From Candidatus Cloacimonetes bacterium HGW-Cloacimonetes-2 (lineage in GTDB: Bacteria; Cloacimonadota; Cloacimonadia; Cloacimonadales; Cloacimonadaceae), in assembly GCA_002842035.1 (NCBI GenBank), contig PHBP01000012.1, forward strand, positions 1 to 64,000: 64,000 nt of DNA. Reading direction: 5' to 3'. Positions 50,299 to 59,392 of this stretch are shown here, piece after piece. Numbering within the stretch: position 1 is the first letter of the stretch; every line of letters starts with the position of its first letter. A program made the translations under genes and the position numbers. The notes under the pieces are model-generated. The model worked only from the letters and a program-made list of their open reading frames with translations, was not told the DNA's origin and ran no database searches.

Positions 50299-51594
50299 TT
50301 AGATGATCTTGCATCTCTTTAGAATATAATCCACCTTGTCCAGATAGCGATTATAATCAAAGATGCTGTTGATGGCGTCAACGCTGAGAGCCGCACTGAT
50401 AGCGGGATCATTCAGCACAAGTTCACGGAAGCTTTCGCCTGTCTTCCAGCATTGCATGGCACAGGCCTGGACCATCGCATAAGATTCCTCCCTGCTCAGT
50501 CCGGTATTTGTAAGATGTAGTAACAAAGCTTGAGAAAAAGCCAGGCCGTTGGTCTTTTCGAGGTTCTTCTTCATATTCTCCGGATAGACCAGGAGATTGG
50601 AGATCAGGCTGGTGGCTTTATCCAGCATATAGTGCAGCAGGATACAGCTATCGGGCAGAATGATGCGTTCCACCGAGGAGTGGCTGATATCGCGCTCGTG
50701 CCAGAGTGCGTTGTTTTCCATCGCTGCGTGGGCATTGGAACGCAATAGACGAGCCAGCCCGCAGAGTTGCTCGCTGACTATGGGATTGCGTTTGTGAGGC
50801 ATCGCGGAGCTGCCTTTCTGTCCCTTGCCAAAGTTCTCCTCGGCTTCCAGCACTTCTGTGCGTTGGAGATGTCTGATCTCAAGAGCGATCTTCTCCAAAA
50901 GGCTGCCAATGAGGGCAAGCACGGAGAGGAAATAGGCGTGGCGGTCTCTTTGGATCACTTGGGTGGAGATATTGACCGGCTCCAGATCGAGGTATCTGGC
51001 AGCGAGCTCTTCCACCTTGGGGCTAAGGTGGGCATAGTTGCCGACGGCGCCCGAGAGCTGGCAGATGCTGATGCTATGAATGGCATCCGAGAGGCGCTCT
51101 ATATCACGCTGAGCCTCATCATACCAGAGGGCAAATTTGAGCCCAAAGGAGGTGGGTTCGGCGTGAATACCATGGCTGCGTCCCATACAGATCGTGTGGC
51201 GATACTCCCTTGCTTTGAGCTTCAGAGTTTCAGACAGACGGTGTAACTCTGTAAGCAACAGCTCACCGGCTTGTTTTAGCTGTAGCGAAGTAGCTGTATC
51301 GAGGACATCGCTGGAGGTCATACCATAATGAATCCAGCGTGAGGCAGGACCGACATATTCTGCCACATTGGTTAAAAAGGCGATCACATCGTGCCGGGTG
51401 ATAAGCTCTATCTCGTCAATACGATCAGCATTAAAATCTGCTTTTTCAACTATCTGGGCATAGTCTTCATCCGGGATCAAACCAAGCTCGTTCATTGCAC
51501 GGCAGGCGGCAAGCTCTACCTCGAGCCAGCAACCATAGCGGTATTCAGGAGCCCAGAGACGCTCCATTTCCGGTAAGCTATAACGTTTTATCAT
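50299..51594 (-). CDS. purB: adenylosuccinate lyase
   Basis: 431 aa. The superfamily signature GSSAMPHKRNPI is intact, with TSSDVLDTATSLQLK and MGRSHGIHAEPTSFG. It catalyses two fumarate-releasing steps in purine synthesis: SAICAR to AICAR and adenylosuccinate to AMP. The length and lack of a long insertion match the B. subtilis/Thermotoga type. ATGA overlap with the lipoprotein gene upstream shows translational coupling, although the functions appear unrelated. Confidence 0.96.
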   Translation of the reverse strand: MIKRYSLPEMERLWAPEYRYGCWLEVELAACRAMNELGLIPDEDYAQIVEKADFNADRIDEIELITRHDVIAFLTNVAEYVGPASRWIHYGMTSSDVLDTATSLQLKQAGELLLTELHRLSETLKLKAREYRHTICMGRSHGIHAEPTSFGLKFALWYDEAQRDIERLSDAIHSISICQLSGAVGNYAHLSPKVEELAARYLDLEPVNISTQVIQRDRHAYFLSVLALIGSLLEKIALEIRHLQRTEVLEAEENFGKGQKGSSAMPHKRNPIVSEQLCGLARLLRSNAHAAMENNALWHERDISHSSVERIILPDSCILLHYMLDKATSLISNLLVYPENMKKNLEKTNGLAFSQALLLHLTNTGLSREESYAMVQACAMQCWKTGESFRELVLNDPAISAALSVDAINSIFDYNRYLDKVDYILKRCKII

Positions 51595-52307
51595 TGATCT
51601 TCCGCCCTTTCCATCAGGTCTTCAAGCTGCATCTCAAACATATCAAAGATGCTTAATCCACTCTTCTCGGGGCGTGGCAGAGGCTCAATCGCTTGGGCAC
51701 CATATTCCATATGATCGACCAGGAGCTTGACAGCCATACTGCCATCCAGGCCAAGGCTAATCTGATCCAGCTCTCCACCGCGGTCGTAAAGCAGGTTCAT
51801 CTCCGCACCGGAGCGCAGGTCTTTCACTCTGGATAGCTGCAATTGCTTGGTAAAATCCACTCTTACAGAGTCGATCACGGTGTATCCATTTTTCAGGATA
51901 GTATCTTTGTGCTCATCCACCAAAGGACCCAAGGAATTGAACTTATCAAAGGTCTCTTCCGGGAAAAAGCGGTCCAGATTCAGATGCTCGAGTTGAGGCA
52001 TCATCGGTGACTTGATAGCTATGTACTCGCCTTTGTAAAATGTAAGGAGTGGACTCCCTGAGCCCCCCATAATACCACCATCGAGGACATCCAGGCGCAG
52101 CTCGCTGTCATTCTTTTGGGCTACGTAAAACTTGCGTAGGGCGAGGCCCATATAGTTTGCTTCGACAATTCCCTCACTGCGAAAGCTCTGCCAACGCAGC
52201 ATCTCGGCACGCAGCTTCATCTCGTCTGCCTGCCTGCGGTTTGCTGAGCATGCTCCCAAAAGGATCAGAGCCAATAGGGATACTATTATCATCACTCGGG
52301 GGTTCAT
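51591..52307 (-). CDS. lipoprotein of LolA/LolB-like appearance (possibly DUF4292)
   Basis: 238 aa. Lipoprotein signal MNPRVMIIVSLLALILLGAC with lipobox LGAC. The mature part (FRSEGIVEANYMGLALRKFYVAQ, LRLDVLDGGIMGGSGSPLLTFYKGEYI, YTVIDSVRVDFTKQLQLSRV, MNLLYDRGGELDQISL) has the strand pattern of LolA/LolB-type or DUF4292 lipid-binding lipoproteins. The assignment is by pattern only. It overlaps lgt, which modifies the Cys of such proteins, by 4 bp upstream and purB by 4 bp downstream. Confidence 0.6.
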   Translation of the reverse strand: MNPRVMIIVSLLALILLGACSANRRQADEMKLRAEMLRWQSFRSEGIVEANYMGLALRKFYVAQKNDSELRLDVLDGGIMGGSGSPLLTFYKGEYIAIKSPMMPQLEHLNLDRFFPEETFDKFNSLGPLVDEHKDTILKNGYTVIDSVRVDFTKQLQLSRVKDLRSGAEMNLLYDRGGELDQISLGLDGSMAVKLLVDHMEYGAQAIEPLPRPEKSGLSIFDMFEMQLEDLMERAEDQ

Positions 52308-53131
52308 TTCTTCTCCAAGGCTTTCATATTGAGCTTCCAGATGCCATAAGCACTTACCAGCACCATCAGCAGCGACAGAAACTGACCGATCGACATAAAG
52401 CCAAAGATCATACCAAATTTGTTGTAAAACTCCAGGCTATCCGGCTCTCTGACAAATTCGATCAGGAATCGGAAGAAGCCATAACCGCCGATAAAGGTCC
52501 AGAATACGATGCCTTCACGCTTAACTTTGCCCAGGAGGTATTGGGTGATGAGTGCCAGCACCACGCCTTCCAGTAGCAGCTCATAGATCTGCGAAGGATG
52601 CCGGGGCTTGCCATCCGAACCGGGGAAGATCATTCCCCAGGGCAGGCTGGTGATCTTGCCATAGAGCTCGCCATTGATAAAGTTGCCAAGGCGTCCCAGT
52701 CCCAAGCCTACTGCCACCAAAGGCACTGCCGGATCTGCCATGCTATAAAAGCTCAGCTTCTGGCGCTTGCAAAAGATCAATCCACCGATTATCACGCCCA
52801 GAGCTCCGCCGTGGAAAGACATTCCGCCTTCCCAGACAGCAAAGATATAGAGCGGATTCTGGATGTAATAGATGAGGTTGTAAAACAGCACATAGCCCAG
52901 CCTACCGCCAATGATCACGCCCAGCATTATGGTAAAAAGGGCGGATTCATATTGCTCGCGGCTCAGCTTGATATTACGCTTGCCCAGGTTGTATTTATAC
53001 AAAAAATAGCCCAGCACAAAGCTGAGCACATAAAAGAATCCATACCAACGAACCTGCATCTGCATTCCCAGGAGATTGAAGCTCACTATCTCGGGACGCA
53101 GATTGGGAAAGTTCAGTACTGCCGGGATCAT
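52304..53131 (-). CDS. lgt: prolipoprotein diacylglyceryl transferase
   Basis: 275 aa with seven membrane helices by hydropathy. The family signature GLGRLGNFINGELYG and the HGG of MSFHGGALGVIIGG are present, along with YGFFRFLIEFVREPD near the end. Lgt transfers a diacylglyceryl group from phosphatidylglycerol to the lipobox Cys, the first step of lipoprotein maturation in the inner membrane. It overlaps etfB upstream and the lipoprotein gene downstream by 4 bp each. Confidence 0.97.
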   Translation of the reverse strand: MIPAVLNFPNLRPEIVSFNLLGMQMQVRWYGFFYVLSFVLGYFLYKYNLGKRNIKLSREQYESALFTIMLGVIIGGRLGYVLFYNLIYYIQNPLYIFAVWEGGMSFHGGALGVIIGGLIFCKRQKLSFYSMADPAVPLVAVGLGLGRLGNFINGELYGKITSLPWGMIFPGSDGKPRHPSQIYELLLEGVVLALITQYLLGKVKREGIVFWTFIGGYGFFRFLIEFVREPDSLEFYNKFGMIFGFMSIGQFLSLLMVLVSAYGIWKLNMKALEKK

Positions 53132-53913
53132 GGCTTGGTCAATTGATCGAGACGCTTCACCATCAAATCAGCCGCTTCATCGGCAGGACCGGTGAATTTC
53201 TCGGTCACCTTATCGTGTTTTGGGGTAAAGATCTTTAGCACTTGCGTAGGAGAGCCGTTCAATCCCACTTCCGTCTCACTCAGGCCAAGATCGTCGCAGT
53301 TCCAGATTACAAGCTCCGCTGTCTTGGCATTCTTTTTGCCTCTAAGGGAGGGCAGTCTTGGAGTATTGATCTCCTTGACCACGGAGATTACCGCCGGCAT
53401 TTGCATCTTAACCCGGTCAAAGCCATCTTCCATCAGCCTTTGCAGGATAACGTTTTTGCATTCGACAGCTTCCACCTGACGCACAAAGCAAGTCTGCGGC
53501 AAGCCCATATGAGCAGCTATACCCGGCCCTACCTGAGCTGTATCGCCGTCTGTGGCCTGTTGACCGGTGATCACCAGATCGACATCGCCCAGCTTGCGGA
53601 TTGCAGCGGCAAGAGTTAAGCTGGTAGCCCAGGTATCAGCACCGGCAAAACGCCTGTCTGATAGCAAGACAATCTTATCCACGCCCAAAGAGACCGCTTC
53701 ACGCAGGATTTCCTCACCCTGAGGAGGTCCCATACAGAGCGCGGTAACTGAACCGCCGTGTTTTTCCTTGAGGCGGACAGCTTCTTCTACTGCATAAGTA
53801 TCAAAAGGATTAAGGATGCTTTCCACACCCTCGCGGATCAATGTGTTGGTCACCGGATCGATCTTGATCTCGGTCGTATTTGGCACTTGTTTAATGCATA
53901 CCACCAAATTCAT
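53128..53913 (-). CDS. etfB: electron transfer flavoprotein beta subunit
   Basis: 261 aa. Motifs: MNLVVCIKQVPNT at the start, NPFDTYAVEEAVRLKEKHGG, and the AMP/FAD-proximal signature VITGQQATDGDTAQVGPGIAAHMG. EtfB works with EtfA to shuttle electrons between acyl-CoA dehydrogenases (or bifurcating partners) and quinone or ferredoxin. No etfA lies within the window, which is unusual because the two are normally adjacent. It lies 3 bases after the DegT gene and overlaps lgt by 4 bp. Confidence 0.92.
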   Translation of the reverse strand: MNLVVCIKQVPNTTEIKIDPVTNTLIREGVESILNPFDTYAVEEAVRLKEKHGGSVTALCMGPPQGEEILREAVSLGVDKIVLLSDRRFAGADTWATSLTLAAAIRKLGDVDLVITGQQATDGDTAQVGPGIAAHMGLPQTCFVRQVEAVECKNVILQRLMEDGFDRVKMQMPAVISVVKEINTPRLPSLRGKKNAKTAELVIWNCDDLGLSETEVGLNGSPTQVLKIFTPKHDKVTEKFTGPADEAADLMVKRLDQLTKP

Positions 53914-53916
53914 AGG

Positions 53917-55029
53917 CTATTCTCCTTTGGCGTAAAACTCTTTGATCGAGTCGGTTACATACTGCTTTTGCTCAAGTGTAAGCTCCGGATAGATCGGGAT
54001 TGAGAGCACTTGCTGAGCCAATGCTTCCGCAGCCGGCATATCGCCTTCTTTGTATCCCAAATCACTGAAGCATTCCTGCAGATGCAGCGGCAGCGGATAA
54101 TAAACCGCACAGCCAATACCTTTGTCTTGGAGATATTTCATCAGCTCATCGCGACGCTCGCAGATCAGGGTGTATTGATTGTAGATAGAGACTGCTTTAG
54201 GATCGATATAAGGTGTGATGATGCCATCGACATTGTCCAGTTCTGAATCGTAAAACTCTGCATTGGCACGTCTTGCTTTGCTCCAATCTGCCAGGGCATC
54301 CAGCTTAACCAATAGCACGGCTGCTTGAAGAGTATCCAGACGGCTGTTAAATCCCACCCACTTGTGGAAATACTTGGGGTTTTCGCCATGTACTCGGAGT
54401 TGTCTCAGCTTGGCGGCGAGTTCATCATCATTGGTCAGACACAGTCCGGCATCGCCCATAGCACCGAGGTTTTTGCTGGGGAAGAATGACAGCGTTCCGA
54501 TATCGCCAAAGCTGCAGCTCATTTTACCATCCCAGGTGCAACCGATGCCTTGGGCGTTATCTTCGATTACTTTGAGATTGTGTTTCCTGGCGATTGCCAT
54601 AATCCGATCCATATCTGCTGATTGCCCAAACAGGTGCACCGGCATAATGGCTTTGGTTTTGGGCGTGATAGCTGCTTCGATCTGATCCGGATCGATATTG
54701 AAAGTCTGAGGATCGATATCCACAAAGACAGGCTTGGCATGGTTGCGCCAGATCGAGCTGGCGGTGGCAAAGAAGGTAAAGGGAGTGGTGATCACTTCGT
54801 CGCCTTCGCCGATTCCGAGGGCTTTGATGGCTATCACCAGAGCATCTGTACCGGAAGCGCAACCGATGGCATGCTTGATGCCAAGGTATTTCTGCATCTT
54901 CTCTTCGAGCTCTTTAACCTGTTCACCCATTATGTAGTGATGAGTGGAGAATACCTTTTCCAAATTTGCCCTGATATCCTTCATCAAGGGCTCGTATTGA
55001 GCGTGTAGATCCAGCATTGGGACTTTCAT
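53917..55029 (-). CDS. DegT/DnrJ/EryC1/StrS-family sugar aminotransferase
   Basis: 370 aa. The family opening VPMLDLHAQYEPL, GCASGTDALVIAIKALGIGEGDEVITTPFTF and PVHLFGQSADM are present, with the PLP Lys in SFFPSKNLGAMGDAG. Such enzymes transaminate nucleotide-linked keto-sugars for surface glycans, forming amino sugars. The epimerase and SLBB export gene just upstream in the operon support a polysaccharide role. The exact sugar is not determined. Confidence 0.92.
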   Translation of the reverse strand: MKVPMLDLHAQYEPLMKDIRANLEKVFSTHHYIMGEQVKELEEKMQKYLGIKHAIGCASGTDALVIAIKALGIGEGDEVITTPFTFFATASSIWRNHAKPVFVDIDPQTFNIDPDQIEAAITPKTKAIMPVHLFGQSADMDRIMAIARKHNLKVIEDNAQGIGCTWDGKMSCSFGDIGTLSFFPSKNLGAMGDAGLCLTNDDELAAKLRQLRVHGENPKYFHKWVGFNSRLDTLQAAVLLVKLDALADWSKARRANAEFYDSELDNVDGIITPYIDPKAVSIYNQYTLICERRDELMKYLQDKGIGCAVYYPLPLHLQECFSDLGYKEGDMPAAEALAQQVLSIPIYPELTLEQKQYVTDSIKEFYAKGE

Positions 55030-55039
55030 TCAAACTCCT

Positions 55040-56380
55040 TTATTTGGTGAGGGCGCTTACGCCCACCACAATGGTAATCAATTGCGTAGCCAACAGCACA
55101 ATGTCTTTCACATCCGTCCAAAAATCCCTTTCGATGCGCTCCGGCACAAAGATAGTATCACCTGGTTCCAGCCTGACGTTGTTTCCCGGCTTGATCCAGT
55201 TTCCGCTTGCCGCACGAATGATGCGGGTGCGTCCTGATCTGTAACCGGAGGCATAACCACCTGCTGCACGAATATAATACTGCCAGTTTTCACCTTCTTT
55301 GAGGTTGACCCAGCCCGGACGCTTCACCTGTCCACTCACCCAGATCATATTCATTATCTCCGGGATGTAGATGATATCGCCATCATGCAACTCCAGCTCT
55401 GTAGTCTCCGCGCCTTTTTGCCAAATCTCAGAGATGTTTACGGAGTAACGCCCCTGGATCTGACGCAGCTTGGTGCGCAGATAAGCATATTCCATCGAGG
55501 TCATACTGCCCATCGGCATCTCACGCAGGCGTTCAAACTCCGCATCGTAGGCTTCGTTCATCCTTTGGTTCAAATAGATGCTACTTGCCAGATCCGCATC
55601 TTGGGTGGGTCCACCCGCCAAACTAAGCAAGCCATAGATACCCATTCCGGGATCGACCAGATATTCCCCGGGAAAGCGTACTTTGCCCTGGATGGTCACT
55701 CTGCGCGTGGCTCGTAGCTCGCTATTTCCCGGCACTACTATTTTGTCCCATGCGCTTACACTCGTGCTTTCAATCGAATTCAACAGGTTTTGCACCCGGT
55801 AATGATTGTTTTGGGCTTCGTACTTGAAAAGCTTTGTAGCAGAAAGATCAGCACCGGGTCTTAACCCGCCTGCCAGCTCAATCAAGGCTCCAATGGTATC
55901 GCCCGGAAGATATTGATACTCACCCGGTTTATATACTTCTCCGCTGATCGTGATCGTTTCTCTGAGGCCGGGTACAAAGATCAGATCTCCATCCCTCAGA
56001 AGCGGATTCTGAGATAGCTCGCCCTTGCGATAAAAGCTAAGCAGGTCATAGCTTTGGCTCTGACCACCTCTGGTCAGCCTTACGTTACGCAGTGCTTGCT
56101 GATTGCTCAGAGTACTGTCTGCGACTGCTTTCCAGATGGGTGCGGGACTAGCATTTCCTTCGCGGATTGTCTGTCCTTGCGGTAATTGAATCTTGGCAAT
56201 TTCCACCGCATCCGAGAGACGATTGTAAACTGTCAGTGTGTACTGCCCGGGTTTTTCCACCATACCGGTAACGTTTACCATGATCGGCGTAACGTTCTGG
56301 GGCAGGTTTTGCAACTGGGCATAAGCATATACACCCAGCATTAGCAGGATCAGGAACAATAGCCCTGTTTTAGTTTTCAT
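55040..56380 (-). CDS. SLBB-domain polysaccharide export protein
   Basis: 446 aa from ATG at 56380 (a TTG nine bases earlier is possible). Signal peptide MKTKTGLLFLILLMLGVYAYA. At least four SLBB-type units: MVNVTGMVEKPGQYTL (about 35), ITISGEVYKPGEYQYLPG (about 145), RVTIQGKVRFPGEYLVDPG (about 230) and IWVSGQVKRPGWVNLKEG (about 350), with DGDLIFVPG and DGDIIYIPE after two of them. The C terminus ends in a hydrophobic stretch. It lacks the N-terminal Poly_export (Wza PES) domain, so it may be a partner or variant of the export channel. The start lies within the end of the epimerase gene (11-bp overlap). Confidence 0.82.
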   Translation of the reverse strand: MKTKTGLLFLILLMLGVYAYAQLQNLPQNVTPIMVNVTGMVEKPGQYTLTVYNRLSDAVEIAKIQLPQGQTIREGNASPAPIWKAVADSTLSNQQALRNVRLTRGGQSQSYDLLSFYRKGELSQNPLLRDGDLIFVPGLRETITISGEVYKPGEYQYLPGDTIGALIELAGGLRPGADLSATKLFKYEAQNNHYRVQNLLNSIESTSVSAWDKIVVPGNSELRATRRVTIQGKVRFPGEYLVDPGMGIYGLLSLAGGPTQDADLASSIYLNQRMNEAYDAEFERLREMPMGSMTSMEYAYLRTKLRQIQGRYSVNISEIWQKGAETTELELHDGDIIYIPEIMNMIWVSGQVKRPGWVNLKEGENWQYYIRAAGGYASGYRSGRTRIIRAASGNWIKPGNNVRLEPGDTIFVPERIERDFWTDVKDIVLLATQLITIVVGVSALTK

Positions 56381-57329
56381 AGTATTCAATCATCCTGGTA
56401 ATGATATCGTCCAGTTTCATTTTTGGCTCGTAACCGATGTATTCCTTGATCTTCTCAAGATTTGGCATCCGGTTCATCATATCCTCAAAACCCTCTTCAA
56501 AAGCATCTTCATACTTCATATACTCGATCTTGGATTTGCTTTGGCACATCGTGCGTACCTTGATTGCCAGATCTTCGATCGAGATGGATTCGGTGGTGCC
56601 CACATTAAATATCTCACCTTCGCAATTAGGAGAGCTCATCAGAGCTAGGAAGGCATCAACAACGTCCGAAACATCAGCAAAACAGCGGGTTTGCTTACCT
56701 GTGCCATAGACAACCAGTGGCTGATCCAAGAGCGCCGCTTTGATGAATTTTGGCAGCACCATACCATACTGCCCGGTCTGACGGGGGCCGACAGTATTGA
56801 AGCAGCGCACTATCACCACGGGCAAGCGCTTTTCACGGAAGAAAGCCAGCGCCATAAACTCGTCGATAGCCTTGCTGCAGCTATAACCCCAGCGGCTGAT
56901 ATGAGTGGATCCCAAGAGTCTGTCATCCTGCTCGCCGAAAGGTACATTCTCGCTCTTGCCATAGATCTCCGATGTGGAGGTAATCAAGACCTTCGCCTTG
57001 TGTTTATTGGCAAGCTCCAGAACGTTGTCCGTGCCGACTATATTGGTCTTGAGCGAGAGCAAGGGATTCTCGATGATGTATTTCACGCCGACAGCGGCTG
57101 CCAGATGATAAATTTGATCCACACCATTGATCAGCTTCTCCATCAATTCACGGTTTAAGATGCTGCCAATGGTGTAGTGGAACTTGGGATGATCCTTGAA
57201 TGTCTCAATATTCTCCAGCCTTCCCGTGGAAAGGTTGTCGATGATGCTTACCTGATGGCCCTCGGCCAATAATCTTTCTGCCAGATGCGAGCCGATGAAT
57301 CCGGCTCCCCCGGTGATGAGTATCTTCAT
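56370..57329 (-). CDS. NAD-dependent nucleotide-sugar epimerase/dehydratase (SDR family)
   Basis: 319 aa from ATG at 57329, chosen for GGAG upstream and because the NAD-binding loop ITGGAGFIGSHLAERL then falls at the usual position. The catalytic Tyr-x3-Lys lies in WGYSCSKAIDEF, with TSTSEIYGKSENVP ahead of it. The pattern VRCFNTVGPRQTGQYGMVLP and CFADVSDVVDAF resembles UDP-glucuronate decarboxylase and UDP-glucose-4-epimerase-like enzymes. Product sugar cannot be assigned. It is first in the nine-gene minus-strand operon; its promoter should lie in 57330-57480, where none is obvious. Confidence 0.9.
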   Translation of the reverse strand: MKILITGGAGFIGSHLAERLLAEGHQVSIIDNLSTGRLENIETFKDHPKFHYTIGSILNRELMEKLINGVDQIYHLAAAVGVKYIIENPLLSLKTNIVGTDNVLELANKHKAKVLITSTSEIYGKSENVPFGEQDDRLLGSTHISRWGYSCSKAIDEFMALAFFREKRLPVVIVRCFNTVGPRQTGQYGMVLPKFIKAALLDQPLVVYGTGKQTRCFADVSDVVDAFLALMSSPNCEGEIFNVGTTESISIEDLAIKVRTMCQSKSKIEYMKYEDAFEEGFEDMMNRMPNLEKIKEYIGYEPKMKLDDIITRMIEYYEN

Positions 57330-57599
57330 AAATTCTCCATTTTTGGCGACTGCAGCTAAGTATTTGATCTGTATATGTATTAACAATCACTTGCTGCGCT
57401 CGCTGAGACTCCACAAAGCAGTCCCAGCTTGTCTGACTAAGGAAATTTGAGAGAGTATATTTGTCAATGAAAAAGCTGTGGTATTCAAAGCAGTTAATGT
57501 TGAACATAAGAGGAAGTTAATAAGTGAGGCCGGGCTGTGCCGGGACGGCGTCTTTGGCAGTTAGAACTAAGACAGCTCGAACTTAGTGCTTCACCCCAG

Positions 57600-57680
57600 G
57601 CGCAAAGCGCCCCCCCCCTCTGCTGTTCTCCGCTTTATCCGTAGTAAAATAATCTTTCCTCCTTTACTCCTTGTAAAAAA
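57600..57680. repeat. C9 tract and dispersed repeat block
   Basis: C9 at 57610-57618 is followed by TCTGCTGTTCTCCGCTTT, GTAGTAAAATAAT and CTCCTTTACTCCTTGT, the same order as at 39697-39766 and in module B. It lies in the 692-bp gap 57330-58021. Confidence 0.65.
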
Positions 57681-57714
57681 GGAAAGACCCGCAGGAATGG
57701 GAGCTGCGGGTCTT
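57675..57714 (-). terminator. terminator-like hairpin with no clear gene in front
   Basis: AAGACCCGCAG and CTGCGGGTCTT pair perfectly over 11 bp around a 9-nt loop; on the minus strand TTCCTTTTTT follows. No convincing coding frame ends here, which raises the possibility of a small RNA reading from about 57890. Confidence 0.6.
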
Positions 57715-57890
57715 GTTCTGGTCATCGAACCGAGACCTTTCAGTCTCATTACAAATGCATCCGAAGCCCTAACCCAAATTTTTAGCAGACGGATACCAGA
57801 CCAGCTTGCCACAGAGCCTACACCGAATTCCTCCTTTTATGTATCCTACACGATATCGCCGACAGAACGACAGCCTCCCTTTAAGAAATG
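57715..57890 (-). ncRNA. possible small RNA upstream of the orphan terminator
   Basis: On the minus strand this stretch contains AGGAGG near 57833 but the frame closes at once, a stem GAGAC-TGAAAG-GTCTC (about 57733-57748), and then the perfect terminator hairpin. The only open frame crossing it (57812 down to 57591) runs straight through the terminator and repeat block, so it is not a credible gene. Weak evidence. Confidence 0.2.
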
Positions 57891-58021
57891 AGGTCGGACG
57901 TCTGTTCCGTCATGGCAATATAAGTTTGCACGGATTAGACCAAATTGGTACAGTCACGTAAGAGGCTGCAGAATAGAAATATGCGCAAAAGGCACAGATT
58001 GACTGGGGTGTATTTTTTGCC

Positions 58022-59392
58022 TCAAGCCTTGGAACTGCCTGGTTCCTCCGGTTTGGTGGTCAGGGTGTAATGCGAGATCTTTTTAAAGAGGTTTGATTTG
58101 TCTATTCCTAGGGCTTGGGCTGCGCGGGTAACGTTGCCGTGATGCAGGTTTAGACAGTGTTGGAGGTATGATCGCTCAAAGCTGCGCAGGGCTTGTTTGA
58201 GGGTATAGCTCTGGTTTTCCGGAGTAGCGAAAATATTATTCATACCTGCCTGCAGATCCCCTACCGTGAGGTGGTCATTTTTGGCAAAAATTACACCCCT
58301 CTCGATAGTACTGCGAAGTTCACGGGCATTTCCGTGCCATTCTTGCTCATAAAGCCACTGCATTGCCTGGAAGGATATGGCAAGGGGAGCGATGTTGTTA
58401 TGGTTGCAAAATTCCGTACAAAAGTAACTTGCGAGTTGGATGATATCATCTTTGCGCTCCCTGAGGGGAGGAATATGTATATTGATCGCGTTTAGGCGGT
58501 AATAGAGATCGGAGCGAAAGATGTTTTGCTTTTGCATATCATTGAGATCGCGGTTTGTAGCAGCAACGATGCGGGTCTTGACGTTTTGAATTTTACCGCC
58601 CACTTTTTGGATCTCGCCCTCACTGATCACACGGAGCAGTTTGGCTTGCACTTCCAGAGGCAATTCACTTACTTCATCCAAAAAGATCGTGTTGTTATCA
58701 GCGTGTTCAAAGTAGCCCTTGCGGTTCTTGGCAGCCCCTGTGAATGCTCCCTGTTCATAGCCAAACAGCTCGCTTTCAAAAAGTTCTTTGGGGATGGAAG
58801 CGCAGTTGATGCAAACCATTGCCTTGTCTTTGAACTTGCTGAGGCGATGGATGGCGTGGGCAGCCAGTTCCTTGCCGACTCCGGTTTCCCCGGTGATCAG
58901 CACGGGCGCTTCATACTCCGCAGAACGGATGATGCTGGCATAGACATTTTGCATAGCAAGTGAATCACCTACCATACCTATTGCAGTCTTTGCCATCTCG
59001 AGGGTTGCGCTTCGAGAACGCACATAAGCACTGATATTTTTGATTCTGAGGCGCAGATGCTCCGGAGTGATGGGTTTTTCAATGAAATCAAAAGCTCCGT
59101 TTTTAATGGCGTTTACGGCATCCGGGATATGCCCGGAGCCGGAGATCATCAAGATGGTAGTTTCCGGATAGTTCTCGCGCACTTCATCCAGCAGACCAAA
59201 TCCGTCATTGAGCGTAGGCAAACACATATCCAGCATCATTACGTGGAATTGGGTATTACTCAGGAGACCGAGAGCTGTACCTACATCATTGGCTTGTTGC
59301 ACGCAGTATCCTTCTTTGAGGAGTATATCGGAGGCAAGCTTGCTAAAGACTCGGTCGTCGTCTGCAATCAATATCTTTATCTGATCGGGCAT
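58022..59392 (-). CDS. sigma-54-dependent response regulator (NtrC family)
   Basis: 456 aa. Receiver domain with acidic pocket ADDDR and phospho-acceptor Asp in MLDMCLP, Lys in EKPIT (residues 1-120). AAA+ domain: Walker A GETGVGKE (about 165), GAFTGA in FGYEQGAFTGAAKN (about 217), Walker B IFLDEVSELP, and the Arg finger region. C-terminal Fis-type HTH: HHGNVTRAAQALGIDKSNLFKKI. GAFTGA means it can contact sigma-54 and open promoters. It starts one base into the kinase's stop (TAATG), so it is co-translated with its sensor. Confidence 0.95.
   Translation of the reverse strand: MPDQIKILIADDDRVFSKLASDILLKEGYCVQQANDVGTALGLLSNTQFHVMMLDMCLPTLNDGFGLLDEVRENYPETTILMISGSGHIPDAVNAIKNGAFDFIEKPITPEHLRLRIKNISAYVRSRSATLEMAKTAIGMVGDSLAMQNVYASIIRSAEYEAPVLITGETGVGKELAAHAIHRLSKFKDKAMVCINCASIPKELFESELFGYEQGAFTGAAKNRKGYFEHADNNTIFLDEVSELPLEVQAKLLRVISEGEIQKVGGKIQNVKTRIVAATNRDLNDMQKQNIFRSDLYYRLNAINIHIPPLRERKDDIIQLASYFCTEFCNHNNIAPLAISFQAMQWLYEQEWHGNARELRSTIERGVIFAKNDHLTVGDLQAGMNNIFATPENQSYTLKQALRSFERSYLQHCLNLHHGNVTRAAQALGIDKSNLFKKISHYTLTTKPEEPGSSKA

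Noticed and set aside
57715-57790. tRNA-like sequence (GGTTCGATGACC on the minus strand, with an AAGACCC end)
   Set aside because: No proper D arm, acceptor pairing is poor and the T-arm stem does not close; best seen as chance resemblance.
57591-57812. 73-codon minus-strand frame
   Set aside because: It reads through a perfect terminator and a dispersed repeat block and resembles no family.
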